Part shown: positions 15,714 to 23,391 of the stretch, piece after piece | How the letters are laid out: each line of letters begins with the position of its first letter | Position numbering within the stretch: the first letter of the stretch is position 1 | Assembly (NCBI GenBank): GCA_030447685.1 | Contig: JAUJOK010000038.1 | Span: 1-48,662, forward strand | Reading direction: 5' to 3' | Length of the DNA stretch: 48,662 nt | Origin: Armatimonadaceae bacterium | GTDB lineage: Bacteria > Armatimonadota > Armatimonadia > Armatimonadales > Armatimonadaceae | Program-made: the position numbers and the translations under genes | The notes under the pieces: generated by a model | The model's input: the letters and a program-made list of their open reading frames with translations, nothing else | What the model was told of the DNA's origin: nothing | The model's database searches: none

Positions 15714-15875
15714 ATGCCGTGCCCTGATATCATCGTTATCGGAACCTCTGCCGGTGGTGTAGAGGCGCTGTCGCAACTGGTAAAGGCTCTTCCCCCCGAC
15801 CTTCCCGCTTCCGTTTTTGTGGTTCTGCACGTTCATCGGCAGGGCACCAGCGTCCTTCCCGCTCGGCGGATATAG
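15714..15875 (+). pseudogene. CheB methylesterase N-terminal remnant (53 codons)
   Basis: The sequence [20 protein letters not shown] and [15 protein letters not shown] is the beginning of a CheB catalytic domain, including the active-site serine segment (GTSAGG). After LPARRI a TAG stop ends it, and the remaining ~140-plus residues of the esterase domain are absent; cheR follows at once. The TAG overlaps the GTG of cheR as TAGTG, so ribosomes finishing this peptide could re-initiate on cheR. It has a good Shine-Dalgarno and promoter, so it is probably still translated as a leader peptide. An internal deletion from a CheB-CheR tandem or fusion is the simplest origin. Confidence 0.75.
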
Positions 15876-16795
15876 TGGAAGTCATAGAAGACGATATCGA
15901 CGATATCAGCGAGCCGGAACTGGAAAGTAACGGCGACTTCCAGGCGCTGCTGGAATATCTTCGGAATGTGCGCGGCTTCGATTTCGCCGGGTATAAGCGG
16001 GCCGGGCTGATGCGGCGCATCCAGCGGCGGATGCAGCTCGTCGGGCTGGCCGGCTTTTCCGATTATCAGGACTTTCTGGAAGTCTACCCGGACGAATTCA
16101 GCAGCCTTTTCAACGCGGTGCTGATCAATGTCACGCAGTTCTTCCGCGACCCGTCGCTCTGGGAAGACATGACGACGGATGTTATCCCGCGCCTTCTCCG
16201 AACCAAGCCGCCCGGCACCCCGATCCGCGTTTGGAGTGCGGGCTGCGCCTCGGGCGAGGAGACCTATACGCTGGCGATGGTCCTGGCGGAAGCTCTGGGA
16301 CCGGCAGAGTTTTCCGAGCGGGTGAAAATCTACGGCACGGATATAGACGAAGAGGCGCTGGCGCAGGCCCGGCTCGCCACCTATAGCGCCAAAGCCGTCG
16401 AGTCCATTTCCTCCGACCTGCGAGCGCGGTATCTGGAAAAGACGCCGGAGGGCGATTATGTATTTACCGGTGCTGTGCGGCGCGCGGTGGTTTTCGGGCG
16501 GCACAACCTGCTGCTGGACGCGCCTATCTCGCGGCTGGATCTGCTGGGCTGCCGTAATACCCTGATGTATTTCCACACCGAGGCCCAGGCGCAGATACTC
16601 GAACGTTTCCACTTCGCCCTCAATGACGACGGGTTCCTGTTTCTGGGCCGCGCGGAGATGCTTTTTACCCATGCGCATCTTTTCCTGCCGCTGCAGGACA
16701 AACAACGCATCTTCACCAAAGTGCTCCGCGACCGCAGATTCAGGGCGTCATACTGCTCATGGAAGAGGAATGAAGCCGCAGATGAATCCCAATAA
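15875..16795 (+). CDS. cheR: CheR-type chemoreceptor / protein-glutamate methyltransferase
   Basis: A 306-residue CheR. The N-terminal helical domain has DFQALLEYLRNVRGFDFAGY and RRIQRRMQLVGL. The SAM-binding core has IRVWSAGCASGEETYTLAMV near residue 115, IYGTDIDEEALAQAR near 150 and DLLGCRNTLMYF near 228, with the C-terminal HFALNDDGFLFLGRAEML. It methylates glutamate side chains, in chemotaxis on receptors; in CheB-CheR-PAS type proteins the target is often unknown. Start GTG 15875 overlaps the cheB remnant's stop. The short acidic N-terminus (EVIEDDIDDISEPELE) looks like the linker that joins CheB and CheR in fusions. The next gene overlaps the 3' end by 26 nt. Confidence 0.9.
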   Translation: MEVIEDDIDDISEPELESNGDFQALLEYLRNVRGFDFAGYKRAGLMRRIQRRMQLVGLAGFSDYQDFLEVYPDEFSSLFNAVLINVTQFFRDPSLWEDMTTDVIPRLLRTKPPGTPIRVWSAGCASGEETYTLAMVLAEALGPAEFSERVKIYGTDIDEEALAQARLATYSAKAVESISSDLRARYLEKTPEGDYVFTGAVRRAVVFGRHNLLLDAPISRLDLLGCRNTLMYFHTEAQAQILERFHFALNDDGFLFLGRAEMLFTHAHLFLPLQDKQRIFTKVLRDRRFRASYCSWKRNEAADESQ

Positions 16796-18179
16796 TTTCA
16801 CCCACGAGATCGATGCAGTCTACTCGCGCGTGGAAAAGCTAAACCGCCAGACCGACGCTGCCGGGCCGTCCTCCACGAATCTGCTGGAGCAGGCGTTCGC
16901 GGAGCTTAATACGACGCTCGAAGAGATGCGGGTGGCGGAGGAAGAGCTTCGCCAGCAGAACGAGGAGCTTATCTTTTCCCGCTATGCGGTGGAAGCGGCG
17001 CGCGAGCGTTACCGCGACCTGTTCGAGTTCGCCCCGGACGGTTATCTGGTCACCAGCCTGCAGGGAGTGGTCGAGGAGGCGAACCGCGCCGCCGCCCGGC
17101 TTCTGGGCATCTCGCAGCGGCTCCTGCTGGGTAAGCCCTTCGTTACGTTCGTGGAGGATGACCAGCGCCGCGAATATCGGTCCCTGCTCGCCCGTCTTAC
17201 CCAGGAAGACCGCGTGCAGGATTGGAACGTCCGCATCAAGCCGCGCCACGGCGCTGCCTTTGAGGCGACGCTGACGGTCGTGGTGGTTCACAGCCGCGAA
17301 GGCAGCCCGGCCGGGCTGCGCTGGATGCTGCGCGACATTACCGAGCGCAAAAACGCCGAAGCGCAGGTTCGGGCGCTGAACGCAGATCTGGAACAGCGGG
17401 TTCAGGAGCGGACGGCTGAGCTGGAAGCCGCCCTTCAGCGTGAGCACCGCATCGCCGAAACACTCCAGCGCTCACTGCTGCTCAAGCCGTCCACAGACGC
17501 TTTTGCGGGCCTGGCTATCGAGATGGTCTATCAACCCGCGCTGCAGGAGGCGCGGGTGGGCGGCGATTTCTTCGATGCGTTTGCGCTGGAGGGAGGACGG
17601 GTCGCCTTCGTGGTGGCGGATGCCTCCGGTAAAGGACTGGCGGCGGCGGCCCGCACGGTCGAGGTGAAGTACGCTCTGCGCGCCTTTTTGCGCGAATACC
17701 CGTATCCGGCGCGCGCCCTGTCCCGTCTGAACGATTTTGTATGCGAAGCGCAGCGGCTGGAGGAGCGATCCGAAGTCGAGTTCGTCACCCTCGCCCTGGC
17801 GGTGGTGGACACGGCGACGGGCGAGTTGACCTATGCGTCGGCGGGCGCGGAACCGGCGCTGCTGCTGCGAAGCGACGGCCCGGTGGAGATCGTCGAGATA
17901 GGGGGGCTGGTTCTGGGTATCGAGTCGGAAATAGAGTACGCCGCCACAACCTGCCGCCTGGGCAGCGGCGATACGCTTCTCATTGCCACCGACGGCGTCA
18001 CCGAAGCGCGCCGGGGCCGCCGCCTGCTCGGTGTGGAGGGAATGGCGCGGCTGGCGGATCGGCGGGAACCGGGGGCGACACTGCCGGAGATCGGTCAGGC
18101 TGTCGTCAGCGGCGCGCACGCCTTCGCGGGCGGCGCTCTCGGCGATGATGTCTGCCTGCTTCTGGCACGGCGGCTGTAG
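16770..18179 (+). CDS. PAS-domain PP2C (SpoIIE/RsbU-type) phosphatase
   Basis: A 469-residue signalling protein. Residues about 25-75 are a coiled coil (LEQAFAELNTTLEEMRVAEE) of the kind seen between CheR and PAS in CheB-CheR fusions. A PAS domain follows (YRDLFEFAPDGYLVTSLQGV to RWMLRDITERKNAEAQ), then a second coiled coil (ADLEQRVQERTAELEAALQR). The PP2C domain occupies about 240-469, with VGGDFFDAF, FVVADASGKGLAAAA, GDTLLIATDGVTEARR and GALGDDVCLLL supplying the metal-binding aspartates. Such phosphatases reverse serine phosphorylation of anti-sigma-factor antagonists. Start ATG 16770 follows GGAAGAGGA and overlaps cheR. It seems to have replaced the histidine-kinase output expected downstream of CheB-CheR. 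No anti-sigma factor or STAS gene is adjacent. Confidence 0.88.
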   Translation: MKPQMNPNNFTHEIDAVYSRVEKLNRQTDAAGPSSTNLLEQAFAELNTTLEEMRVAEEELRQQNEELIFSRYAVEAARERYRDLFEFAPDGYLVTSLQGVVEEANRAAARLLGISQRLLLGKPFVTFVEDDQRREYRSLLARLTQEDRVQDWNVRIKPRHGAAFEATLTVVVVHSREGSPAGLRWMLRDITERKNAEAQVRALNADLEQRVQERTAELEAALQREHRIAETLQRSLLLKPSTDAFAGLAIEMVYQPALQEARVGGDFFDAFALEGGRVAFVVADASGKGLAAAARTVEVKYALRAFLREYPYPARALSRLNDFVCEAQRLEERSEVEFVTLALAVVDTATGELTYASAGAEPALLLRSDGPVEIVEIGGLVLGIESEIEYAATTCRLGSGDTLLIATDGVTEARRGRRLLGVEGMARLADRREPGATLPEIGQAVVSGAHAFAGGALGDDVCLLLARRL

Positions 18180-18644
18180 CTACTCTTTCCCGGCGAACCG
18201 CTCCACCAGAAGCGCCGTTACCGCGCCCCACAGCACATTGGCCCCGATCATCAGCGCATTGCGGCGGGCCGGGTGCTCGGTCGCCGGTGTCAGGATGTGC
18301 GCGGCGGGCAGCAGACCCAGATAGCTTACCGTCCACACCGTCAGGCCGTACAGGCTTCCCTTCACCAGCGGGGGCAAGGGTATCTTCGCCGCGAGCGGCG
18401 CGTACACCAGGCCCGCCGCCGTCCCATAGCCGAAATGCGCCGCCAGCGTCGCTTCCAGGCGCTCCGTATCGTCGTGAAGGTGCTCGTCCACGCCGGTCGC
18501 CTCGGCCACGGTCATCGTAATCTCGGCGGGCGGCAGCGGATACTGCTCTTCTTCGGGCAGGCGGCGAAACAGGGCCACCATCGCCAGCGTCATGGGGGCG
18601 GTCGCCAGCAGTCCGGCCAGCGCGCCCGCTGCAAATCGGTTCAT
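18180..18644 (-). CDS. Integral membrane protein, unknown function
   Basis: The 154-residue protein starts MNRFAAGALAGLLATAPMTL and has four predicted membrane helices (about 5-25, 75-95, 105-125, 135-150). HEHLHDD-type residues (VDEHLHDDTERLEATLAAHF) lie between helices 1 and 2. It resembles small 'DUF1440/YagU-like' membrane proteins in style but I cannot assign a family. I chose the ATG at 18644 rather than the upstream in-frame start because the helix begins there and GGAGAGCCG precedes it. It follows the DUF2993 gene by 13 nt on the same strand and converges on the phosphatase gene with no gap. Confidence 0.6.
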   Translation of the reverse strand: MNRFAAGALAGLLATAPMTLAMVALFRRLPEEEQYPLPPAEITMTVAEATGVDEHLHDDTERLEATLAAHFGYGTAAGLVYAPLAAKIPLPPLVKGSLYGLTVWTVSYLGLLPAAHILTPATEHPARRNALMIGANVLWGAVTALLVERFAGKE

Positions 18645-18657
18645 CGGCTCTCCTCGG

Positions 18658-19272
18658 TCAGGGTCTTGGGTAGTTGCCGGTGGCGGATACCCGGATCGCC
18701 TCATCTTCTACGCGCATCTCCGTCACCTCCAGCACGCACGGCATGTTGGACAGGTCGATCAATGGGTTGATGGCTTCCGAAAGCGCCTCGGCCACGGAAC
18801 TGCCCAGGCTGATACCGAGGGCGCGCGCGTCGCGGAGCGTATAGTGTACCTCGGTGTCTTCGGCGGCCAGGCGGCCTGTCACGGAAAGATTCAGCCCGAC
18901 GGGTATCTCCATGCCGGATAGCTCCGGGCGCGCGCGTATCGTCACCTGGTCGGGCGATTCCAATGTCACCGCTACTTCCTGCAAGTTTCGATGGTTTTCC
19001 AGAAATTCCGTCAGATCGGTTCGGGAAACCTGGGCGGTGATAAGAGCGTCACCTACGCGCTCTATTTTTTTCTCCCGCAGGTTATAGGTAACGTCGCGCA
19101 GTTCAACATCCACACGCTCCAGCAGCGGCGCTTTTTCCGGCTGCACGCGCGTTCCCTGCGCCGTGATGCGCCTGGCCTGCCCGGAAACCAGGTTGACGCC
19201 GCTCACATCCACCTCATAGCGTTCCGCCGGACCAATGATGCGCGGCATTTCGCGCTGTATACCCTGCGCCAC
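18658..19272 (-). CDS. DUF2993 (LmeA-like) lipoprotein, 5' end damaged
   Basis: The 204-residue frame from GTG 19272 is a DUF2993 protein: VDVSGVNLVSGQARRITAQG, LLERVDVELRDVTYNLREKK, FLENHRNLQEVAVTL, and the C-terminal ALSEAINPLIDLSNMPCVLE. DUF2993 proteins are periplasmic lipid-binding-like. The frame stays open upstream of the GTG and encodes a perfect lipoprotein signal core, LLWIVAALILTGCAP with lipobox LTGC, but no ATG, GTG or TTG precedes it before a TGA at 19336-19338, exactly where the repeat element begins. So the start codon was probably removed by the repeat, or lost to a one-base indel at the in-line ATGG (19324-19327). From GTG 19272 the product would be cytosolic and probably non-functional. 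Confidence 0.75.
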   Translation of the reverse strand: MAQGIQREMPRIIGPAERYEVDVSGVNLVSGQARRITAQGTRVQPEKAPLLERVDVELRDVTYNLREKKIERVGDALITAQVSRTDLTEFLENHRNLQEVAVTLESPDQVTIRARPELSGMEIPVGLNLSVTGRLAAEDTEVHYTLRDARALGISLGSSVAEALSEAINPLIDLSNMPCVLEVTEMRVEDEAIRVSATGNYPRP

Positions 19273-19336
19273 GATTCTTTCCGTGGGCGCACAGCCGGTA
19301 AGGATAAGCGCGGCGACTATCCATAATAGATGCCGT

Positions 19337-19507
19337 CACCCCTCACCCTCGCCCTCTCCTAATCTTCCCCGCTTCGCGGTGGGAGAGGGGAGCCTTCCCC
19401 GACAGCGGCCCCGGCTGCGCGCGAGAACAAGCTGTGGTCCGGAGGCGGGGTTGGCAAATAGGCAGGGCACCCTCTCCCGCAGCGGGAGAGGGGCCGGGGG
19501 TGAGGGC
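19337..19507. repeat. Large composite palindromic repeat (about 171 bp)
   Basis: Outer arms CACCCCTCACCC and GGGGGTGAGGGC enclose two hairpin modules, CCCTCTCC...CGCTTCGCGGTGGGAGAGG and CCCTCTCCCGCAGCGGGAGAGG, with a central GCCCCGGC...GGCGGGGTTGGCAA segment. The centre is homologous to the 37435-37613 element in inverted orientation: GGTTGGCAAATAGGCAGGGC against the complement GGTTGGCAACGCCACAGGCA. It lies between the GH1-like gene and the damaged DUF2993 gene. Confidence 0.85.
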
Positions 19508-19532
19508 TTGCCGGAAGTGAGGGCAATCGCCA

Positions 19533-20825
19533 TCAACTCTCCTTCACCGGCGGAAGCAGCACCGTGCCTTCGTCCGGCTCGGCGTCCCACTTCCCGACCA
19601 GTGTCAGCGGGCCGTTCGGGAGCAGCGGCGTGTCGCCCCACTGCTCGATCAGCGTGCGATAGGCGCGGCCCACCGGGCGCAGGTTGCGGTCCAGGTCGTA
19701 TAAGCCCAGCGCGTTGACATGGCCGTTGTCTTCGCGCAGCGCCGTGTCCCAGTCTATCTGATCGGTCAGGCTGTACCAGGTCATGCCGCACAGGGGCACG
19801 CCGTCGAAGCGCAGGCGCTGGATATTGGCCCAGGTCTTCCACAGCCACTGCACCGCGTCCGGCTCGGTTTTGTTGGTTTCCGTGTGCATCACCGGCAGGT
19901 TGTAGCGATTATAATAGTCGCGCGTGACCACGTAATAACCGAATATCTCGCCGGACGCTATCCAGCGATCCTCCGCCACCAGCAGATGCTCGTTGGTGGC
20001 GTAGTAATCGTTGCCCATGACACAGTGCTCGCGCAGGTTGTGCAGCAAAAAGAAGTCATACTCCGCCTCGGTCATTCCGTGGCCCATCAGATACTCGTAC
20101 ATGCCGGAGCTGACGCGCTGGCCATAGTTCAGGTCGAGTGACAGAAAGCGGCGCTCGTTGAGCATCATCGCTTCGTCCATCAGGTCGGGGCGGCTCGGAT
20201 GCACGAACTCCGACGACTCGCTCTGGATAAACAGCGCGTCTTTGCGCACCTCCAGAATCGCCAGCATCGCCTCCACATTGGCGCGCACCAGATGCTTCAG
20301 CGCGGTGACAAAACCCTGATGCGAGCGCAGTCGTTCGTTCCACCAGCCGAAGTAGCCGGAAAACTCGGCGGCGATAAACATCTCGTTCACCGGCGTGTAG
20401 AAACGTACCCACGGATATCGCTGCGCGAAGGCGCGGGCGAACGCGGCGAAGTAGCGGGGGAACTCCGGGTTCTGGAAGTTGCCGATCCAATCCGGAACGC
20501 CGAAATGGCAGAGGTCCACGATAGGGACGATACCCAGGCGGCGCATTTCCGGGAAGACCTGATCCGTCCAATCCCAATCATAGCGGTCCGGCCCCAGATG
20601 CATCCGGTAGTAGGGTGGGCCGTAGCGCAGATAATGAATGCCCATTTCCTGCGTCAGCCGCAGATCGTCCCGCCAGAAATCGTAGTGGCGGCACTCCTGC
20701 ATCTGGTCCCGGCGCTTCGTTCTTCCGGCGGCTTCGATGGTGGGATAGCTGCACTCGATCCCGGTGGCGAAGATAAAGCGCTGCGTGGTGGGGTTTGGTC
20801 GTTGCTGTGGCTGGTAATATTTCAT
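19533..20825 (-). CDS. Glycoside hydrolase family 1-like beta-glycosidase
   Basis: A 430-residue (beta/alpha)8 enzyme resembling GH1. It has FIFATGIECSYPTI at the N-terminus, LTQEMGIHYLRYGPPYYRMH, YDWDWTDQVFPEMRRLGI, and PIVDLCHFGVPDWIG. The acid/base glutamate is E148 in FYTPVNEMF and the nucleophile is probably E316 in PVMHTETNKTE, followed by GMTWYSLTDQIDWDTAL and the GLYDLDRNLRP segment. It should hydrolyse beta-linked glycosides; substrate unknown. No signal peptide, so intracellular. A start at 20825 is chosen; the longer frame to 21068 is antisense to the neighbouring lactonase gene. It is divergent from the SMP-30 gene, 104 nt apart, suggesting a shared control region for sugar use. 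Confidence 0.82.
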   Translation of the reverse strand: MKYYQPQQRPNPTTQRFIFATGIECSYPTIEAAGRTKRRDQMQECRHYDFWRDDLRLTQEMGIHYLRYGPPYYRMHLGPDRYDWDWTDQVFPEMRRLGIVPIVDLCHFGVPDWIGNFQNPEFPRYFAAFARAFAQRYPWVRFYTPVNEMFIAAEFSGYFGWWNERLRSHQGFVTALKHLVRANVEAMLAILEVRKDALFIQSESSEFVHPSRPDLMDEAMMLNERRFLSLDLNYGQRVSSGMYEYLMGHGMTEAEYDFFLLHNLREHCVMGNDYYATNEHLLVAEDRWIASGEIFGYYVVTRDYYNRYNLPVMHTETNKTEPDAVQWLWKTWANIQRLRFDGVPLCGMTWYSLTDQIDWDTALREDNGHVNALGLYDLDRNLRPVGRAYRTLIEQWGDTPLLPNGPLTLVGKWDAEPDEGTVLLPPVKES

Positions 20826-20929
20826 GGGCTGCGACTCTCCCGGCGGTGGGAAGCAAGCGCCCGTGGGCGGCGGGCATTTGAATGGTTTTGAATTACCCTG
20901 GCTGGCGTGTGGCGAAACGGAGGCTGTGC

Positions 20930-21799
20930 ATGGAAGAACCGGAACTGATAGCGGATTATGCGTGCGTGACCGGCGAAGGCCCGCTGTGGCACCCGGACGA
21001 GAACCGGCTGTACTGGCTCGATATTCCCGAAGGCCGAATGTTTCGCTTTGACCCCGCTGCGGGCGCACACGAGCAGGTCTATCAGGGGGAGCCGGTCGGC
21101 GGCTATACGATACAGGCCGACGGTGCGCTGCTGCTGTTCGGGGCGCGGGGAGCGGTGCGCGTGTGGCGAAACGGGGAGATAAGCGCGGCAGTCATCGAAG
21201 AGATCGAGGGCGAGCGCGACGGGCGTTTCAACGATGTGATCGCGGACCCGGCGGGGGGCGTCTTCTGCGGGACGATGGCGACGGACGCCCATGCGAGCCG
21301 CTTCTACCGCCTGGGCACCGAAGGGACGCTGACGACGCTCAAAGAGGACCTGGGCCTCTCGAACGGCATGGGCTTTACCCCCGACCGCAGGCGCATGTAC
21401 CACACGGACACCCGCAAGCGCCGCATCAACATCTACGATTACGACGAAGCAACCGGCGAGCTATCGAATGAGCGGATATTCGTTTCGACACCGGAGGAGC
21501 CGAGCGAGGGGCGACCGGACGGGATGACGGTGGACGCCGAGGGGTATGTCTGGTCGGCGCGCTGGGACGGAAGCTGCCTGGTGCGCTACGCCCCGGACGG
21601 CAACGAGGAGCGGCGCATCACCTTCCCGGCCCGCAAGGTTTCCAGCGCGACCTTCGGCGGCCCCGACTACGCTGATATGTATGTCACCACGGCGGGCGGC
21701 AACAACAAAGCCGAGAACGGCCCCGGAGCCGGTGCCCTGTTCCGCCTGCGCCCCGGCGTGCGTGGCCTGCCCCCGTTCCGCTCACGAGTGGGTTTGTAG
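20930..21799 (+). CDS. SMP-30 / gluconolactonase / LRE family lactonase
   Basis: A 289-residue six-bladed beta-propeller. The metal-binding Glu is E16 in TGEGPLWHPDENRLYWLDI. Other marks are GRFNDVIADPAGGVFCGTMA (Asn ligand), GLSNGMGFTPDRRRMYHTDT (Asn ligand) and GRPDGMTVDAEGYVWSARWD (Asp ligand). These enzymes hydrolyse aldonolactones such as gluconolactone. ATG 20930 is preceded by CGGAGG at a good distance; an in-frame ATG at 20882 is less likely. A palindromic repeat begins 6 nt after the stop. Divergent pairing with the GH1-like gene fits oxidative sugar use. Confidence 0.93.
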   Translation: MEEPELIADYACVTGEGPLWHPDENRLYWLDIPEGRMFRFDPAAGAHEQVYQGEPVGGYTIQADGALLLFGARGAVRVWRNGEISAAVIEEIEGERDGRFNDVIADPAGGVFCGTMATDAHASRFYRLGTEGTLTTLKEDLGLSNGMGFTPDRRRMYHTDTRKRRINIYDYDEATGELSNERIFVSTPEEPSEGRPDGMTVDAEGYVWSARWDGSCLVRYAPDGNEERRITFPARKVSSATFGGPDYADMYVTTAGGNNKAENGPGAGALFRLRPGVRGLPPFRSRVGL

Positions 21800-21805
21800 G
21801 AAGAG

Positions 21806-21957
21806 ATAGCCCCCTCCGCCCCCAATAATGGGGGGACCGGCTTGGGTAACGTGACCCTGCTCTTTCTCCCCTCTCCCCGCAGGCGACGGTCGCCCACAGC
21901 GTGGGGGAGGGGGCCAATCCGGCACCCCGATTATTGGGGGCAGGGGAGCCGTCTTCC
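21806..21957. repeat. Composite palindromic repeat (about 150 bp)
   Basis: Outer arms GCCCCCAATAATGGGGG and CCGATTATTGGGGGC are inverted relatives. The centre contains CTCCCCGCAGGCGACGGTCG and GCGTGGGGGAGGGGG. These modules (GCAGGCGACGGTCGCCC, ATTATTGGGGGC) recur inside mutL at 11511-11700. The element separates the lactonase from the convergent ere-like gene and directly abuts its stop. Confidence 0.85.
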
Positions 21958-23311
21958 CTAAATACCCGTAGGAAAGGTTTCCGCCGGTTCGCCGGTTTCC
22001 CAGGCGGGCGCGCGCTCCAATGGCTCCACGGCGCGCGTTTCATCGAAATGCAGCACCGCATCGAACTGGTCGGGCAGGCGCGCCTCGAAATAGTGGCTCC
22101 ACCGCTCCGTTTCGGGCTTGTAAATAACGCCGATGGCCCGCTCCAAAAGCGGCCCGCGCAGAGCTTTCCGTGTCTCCACATCGCGCAGGTCCAGAAGAAA
22201 GTCCGGGATGCCGACTTCGTGGAAAAGCGCCTCGTAGGAACCGGCAAGCGCGGGACGAACGCGCTTGCGCTCGGCGTCTCCGCCCCAGTCCGATGCCGCC
22301 GTCACCGTACCCTGGTAGGTGGAAAAGCCGACCAGAAACGCCTCGCGGCCATACCGCTCGCGCACCAACTGCCCGACATTGAGTTCGCCCCGCTCGCCCA
22401 TCTCGGTCGCCCGCGCATCCCCCAGGTGCGAGTTATGCTCCCACACCACCACCTTCGCGCGCTGCCCGTGGCGGCTCAGATGGTTAACGAGTGCGTCCAG
22501 AGTTTCGGCCATATGCGTGTCGCGCAGGTTCCAGGACGTATCGCGGCCCCGGAACATCGAGCGGTAATACTCCTCGGCGTTCTTTACCAGGCGCGCGTTC
22601 TGCTCGGCCTGAAAAAACTCCTCCTCGGCTACCTGGCCGTCACGGCTCGCGTACTCCGATGCGCGCCGGTGCATCTCCACAAGCTGGGCTACGGCCTCCT
22701 CTTCGCACGGCTCGCTCGCGCCCAGGTAGGCGGCATAGCCGTATTGCTGCGGGTCCTGGCCGAACTGTTCCAGACAGGCGTAACGGTCGCGGGCGCGGCG
22801 AGCCGCGTCGGGGTCTACCTTGTCCAGATAGTCGATAACCGCCTCGATGGACGCGCCGAGGCTGTATAGATCCAGTCCGTAAAAGCCGACCTTCGTCGTG
22901 TCCTGGGAAACGCTGTCGTTGTGCTCGCGCAGATAGGTGACGAAGTCCAGCACGTCCGCGTTGCGCCACATCCAGTGGGGGAATCGCTGAAACCCGCTGA
23001 GCGAGTCAATCGCGCTGGTTCCGTCGCCGACCGCGCGCACATAGCGATTGACCGCATAGGCATCCGGCCAATCCGCCTCAACCGCAACGGCGCTGAAGCC
23101 CTTTTCCGTGATCAGTCGTCGCGTAATGCGCGCCCGCTCGTTATAAAACTCATGCGTGCCGTGGGACGCCTCGCCCAGCAGCACCACGCGGGCGTCGCCG
23201 ATAGAATCCATCAGCGCGTCGTAATCGCCCGATGCTCCCAGAACTGCCCAGAACTGGCCGGGCCGCCCGGCGCAAAATATCCAGGGAAGCCGTATTCATG
23301 ACTTTAGCCAT
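21958..23311 (-). pseudogene. Erythromycin-esterase-like protein, N-terminal frameshift
   Basis: From ATG 23211 downward the frame encodes 417 residues of the Ere family: VVLLGEASHGTHEFYNERAR with the catalytic Glu/His, AVAVEADWPDAYAVNRYVR, FPHWMWRNADVLDFVTYLRE, VGFYGLDLYSLGASIEAVID, VVVWEHNSHLGDARATEMG. Upstream, an ideal start (AAGGAGCGCATC then ATG 23311) begins MAKVMNTASLDILRRAARPV in another frame; the two frames meet near 23235, just before GDYDALMDS, which family members have in one frame. So a single indel splits the gene, either real or a sequencing error. The enzyme class hydrolyses macrolide lactones, but most chromosomal homologues have unknown substrates. Confidence 0.85.
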
Positions 23312-23336
23312 GATGCGCTCCTTATTACCTAAAAGT

Positions 23337-23369
23337 TAGGCCGCGCCGGTAGGGTACCGGCGCGGCCTA
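23337..23369. terminator. Hairpin between glf and the ere-like gene
   Basis: TAGGCCGCGCCGGT and ACCGGCGCGGCCTA are perfectly complementary around AGGGT. On the minus strand it follows glf and precedes AACTTTTAGG, so it can act as a terminator, though the T-tract is interrupted. Confidence 0.65.
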
Positions 23370-23391
23370 TTACGGTGACTCGCGGCTCTGC

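Noticed and set aside
20826..21068. N-terminal extension of the GH1-like gene
   Set aside because: Antisense to the SMP-30 gene, low-complexity, and past the natural domain start.
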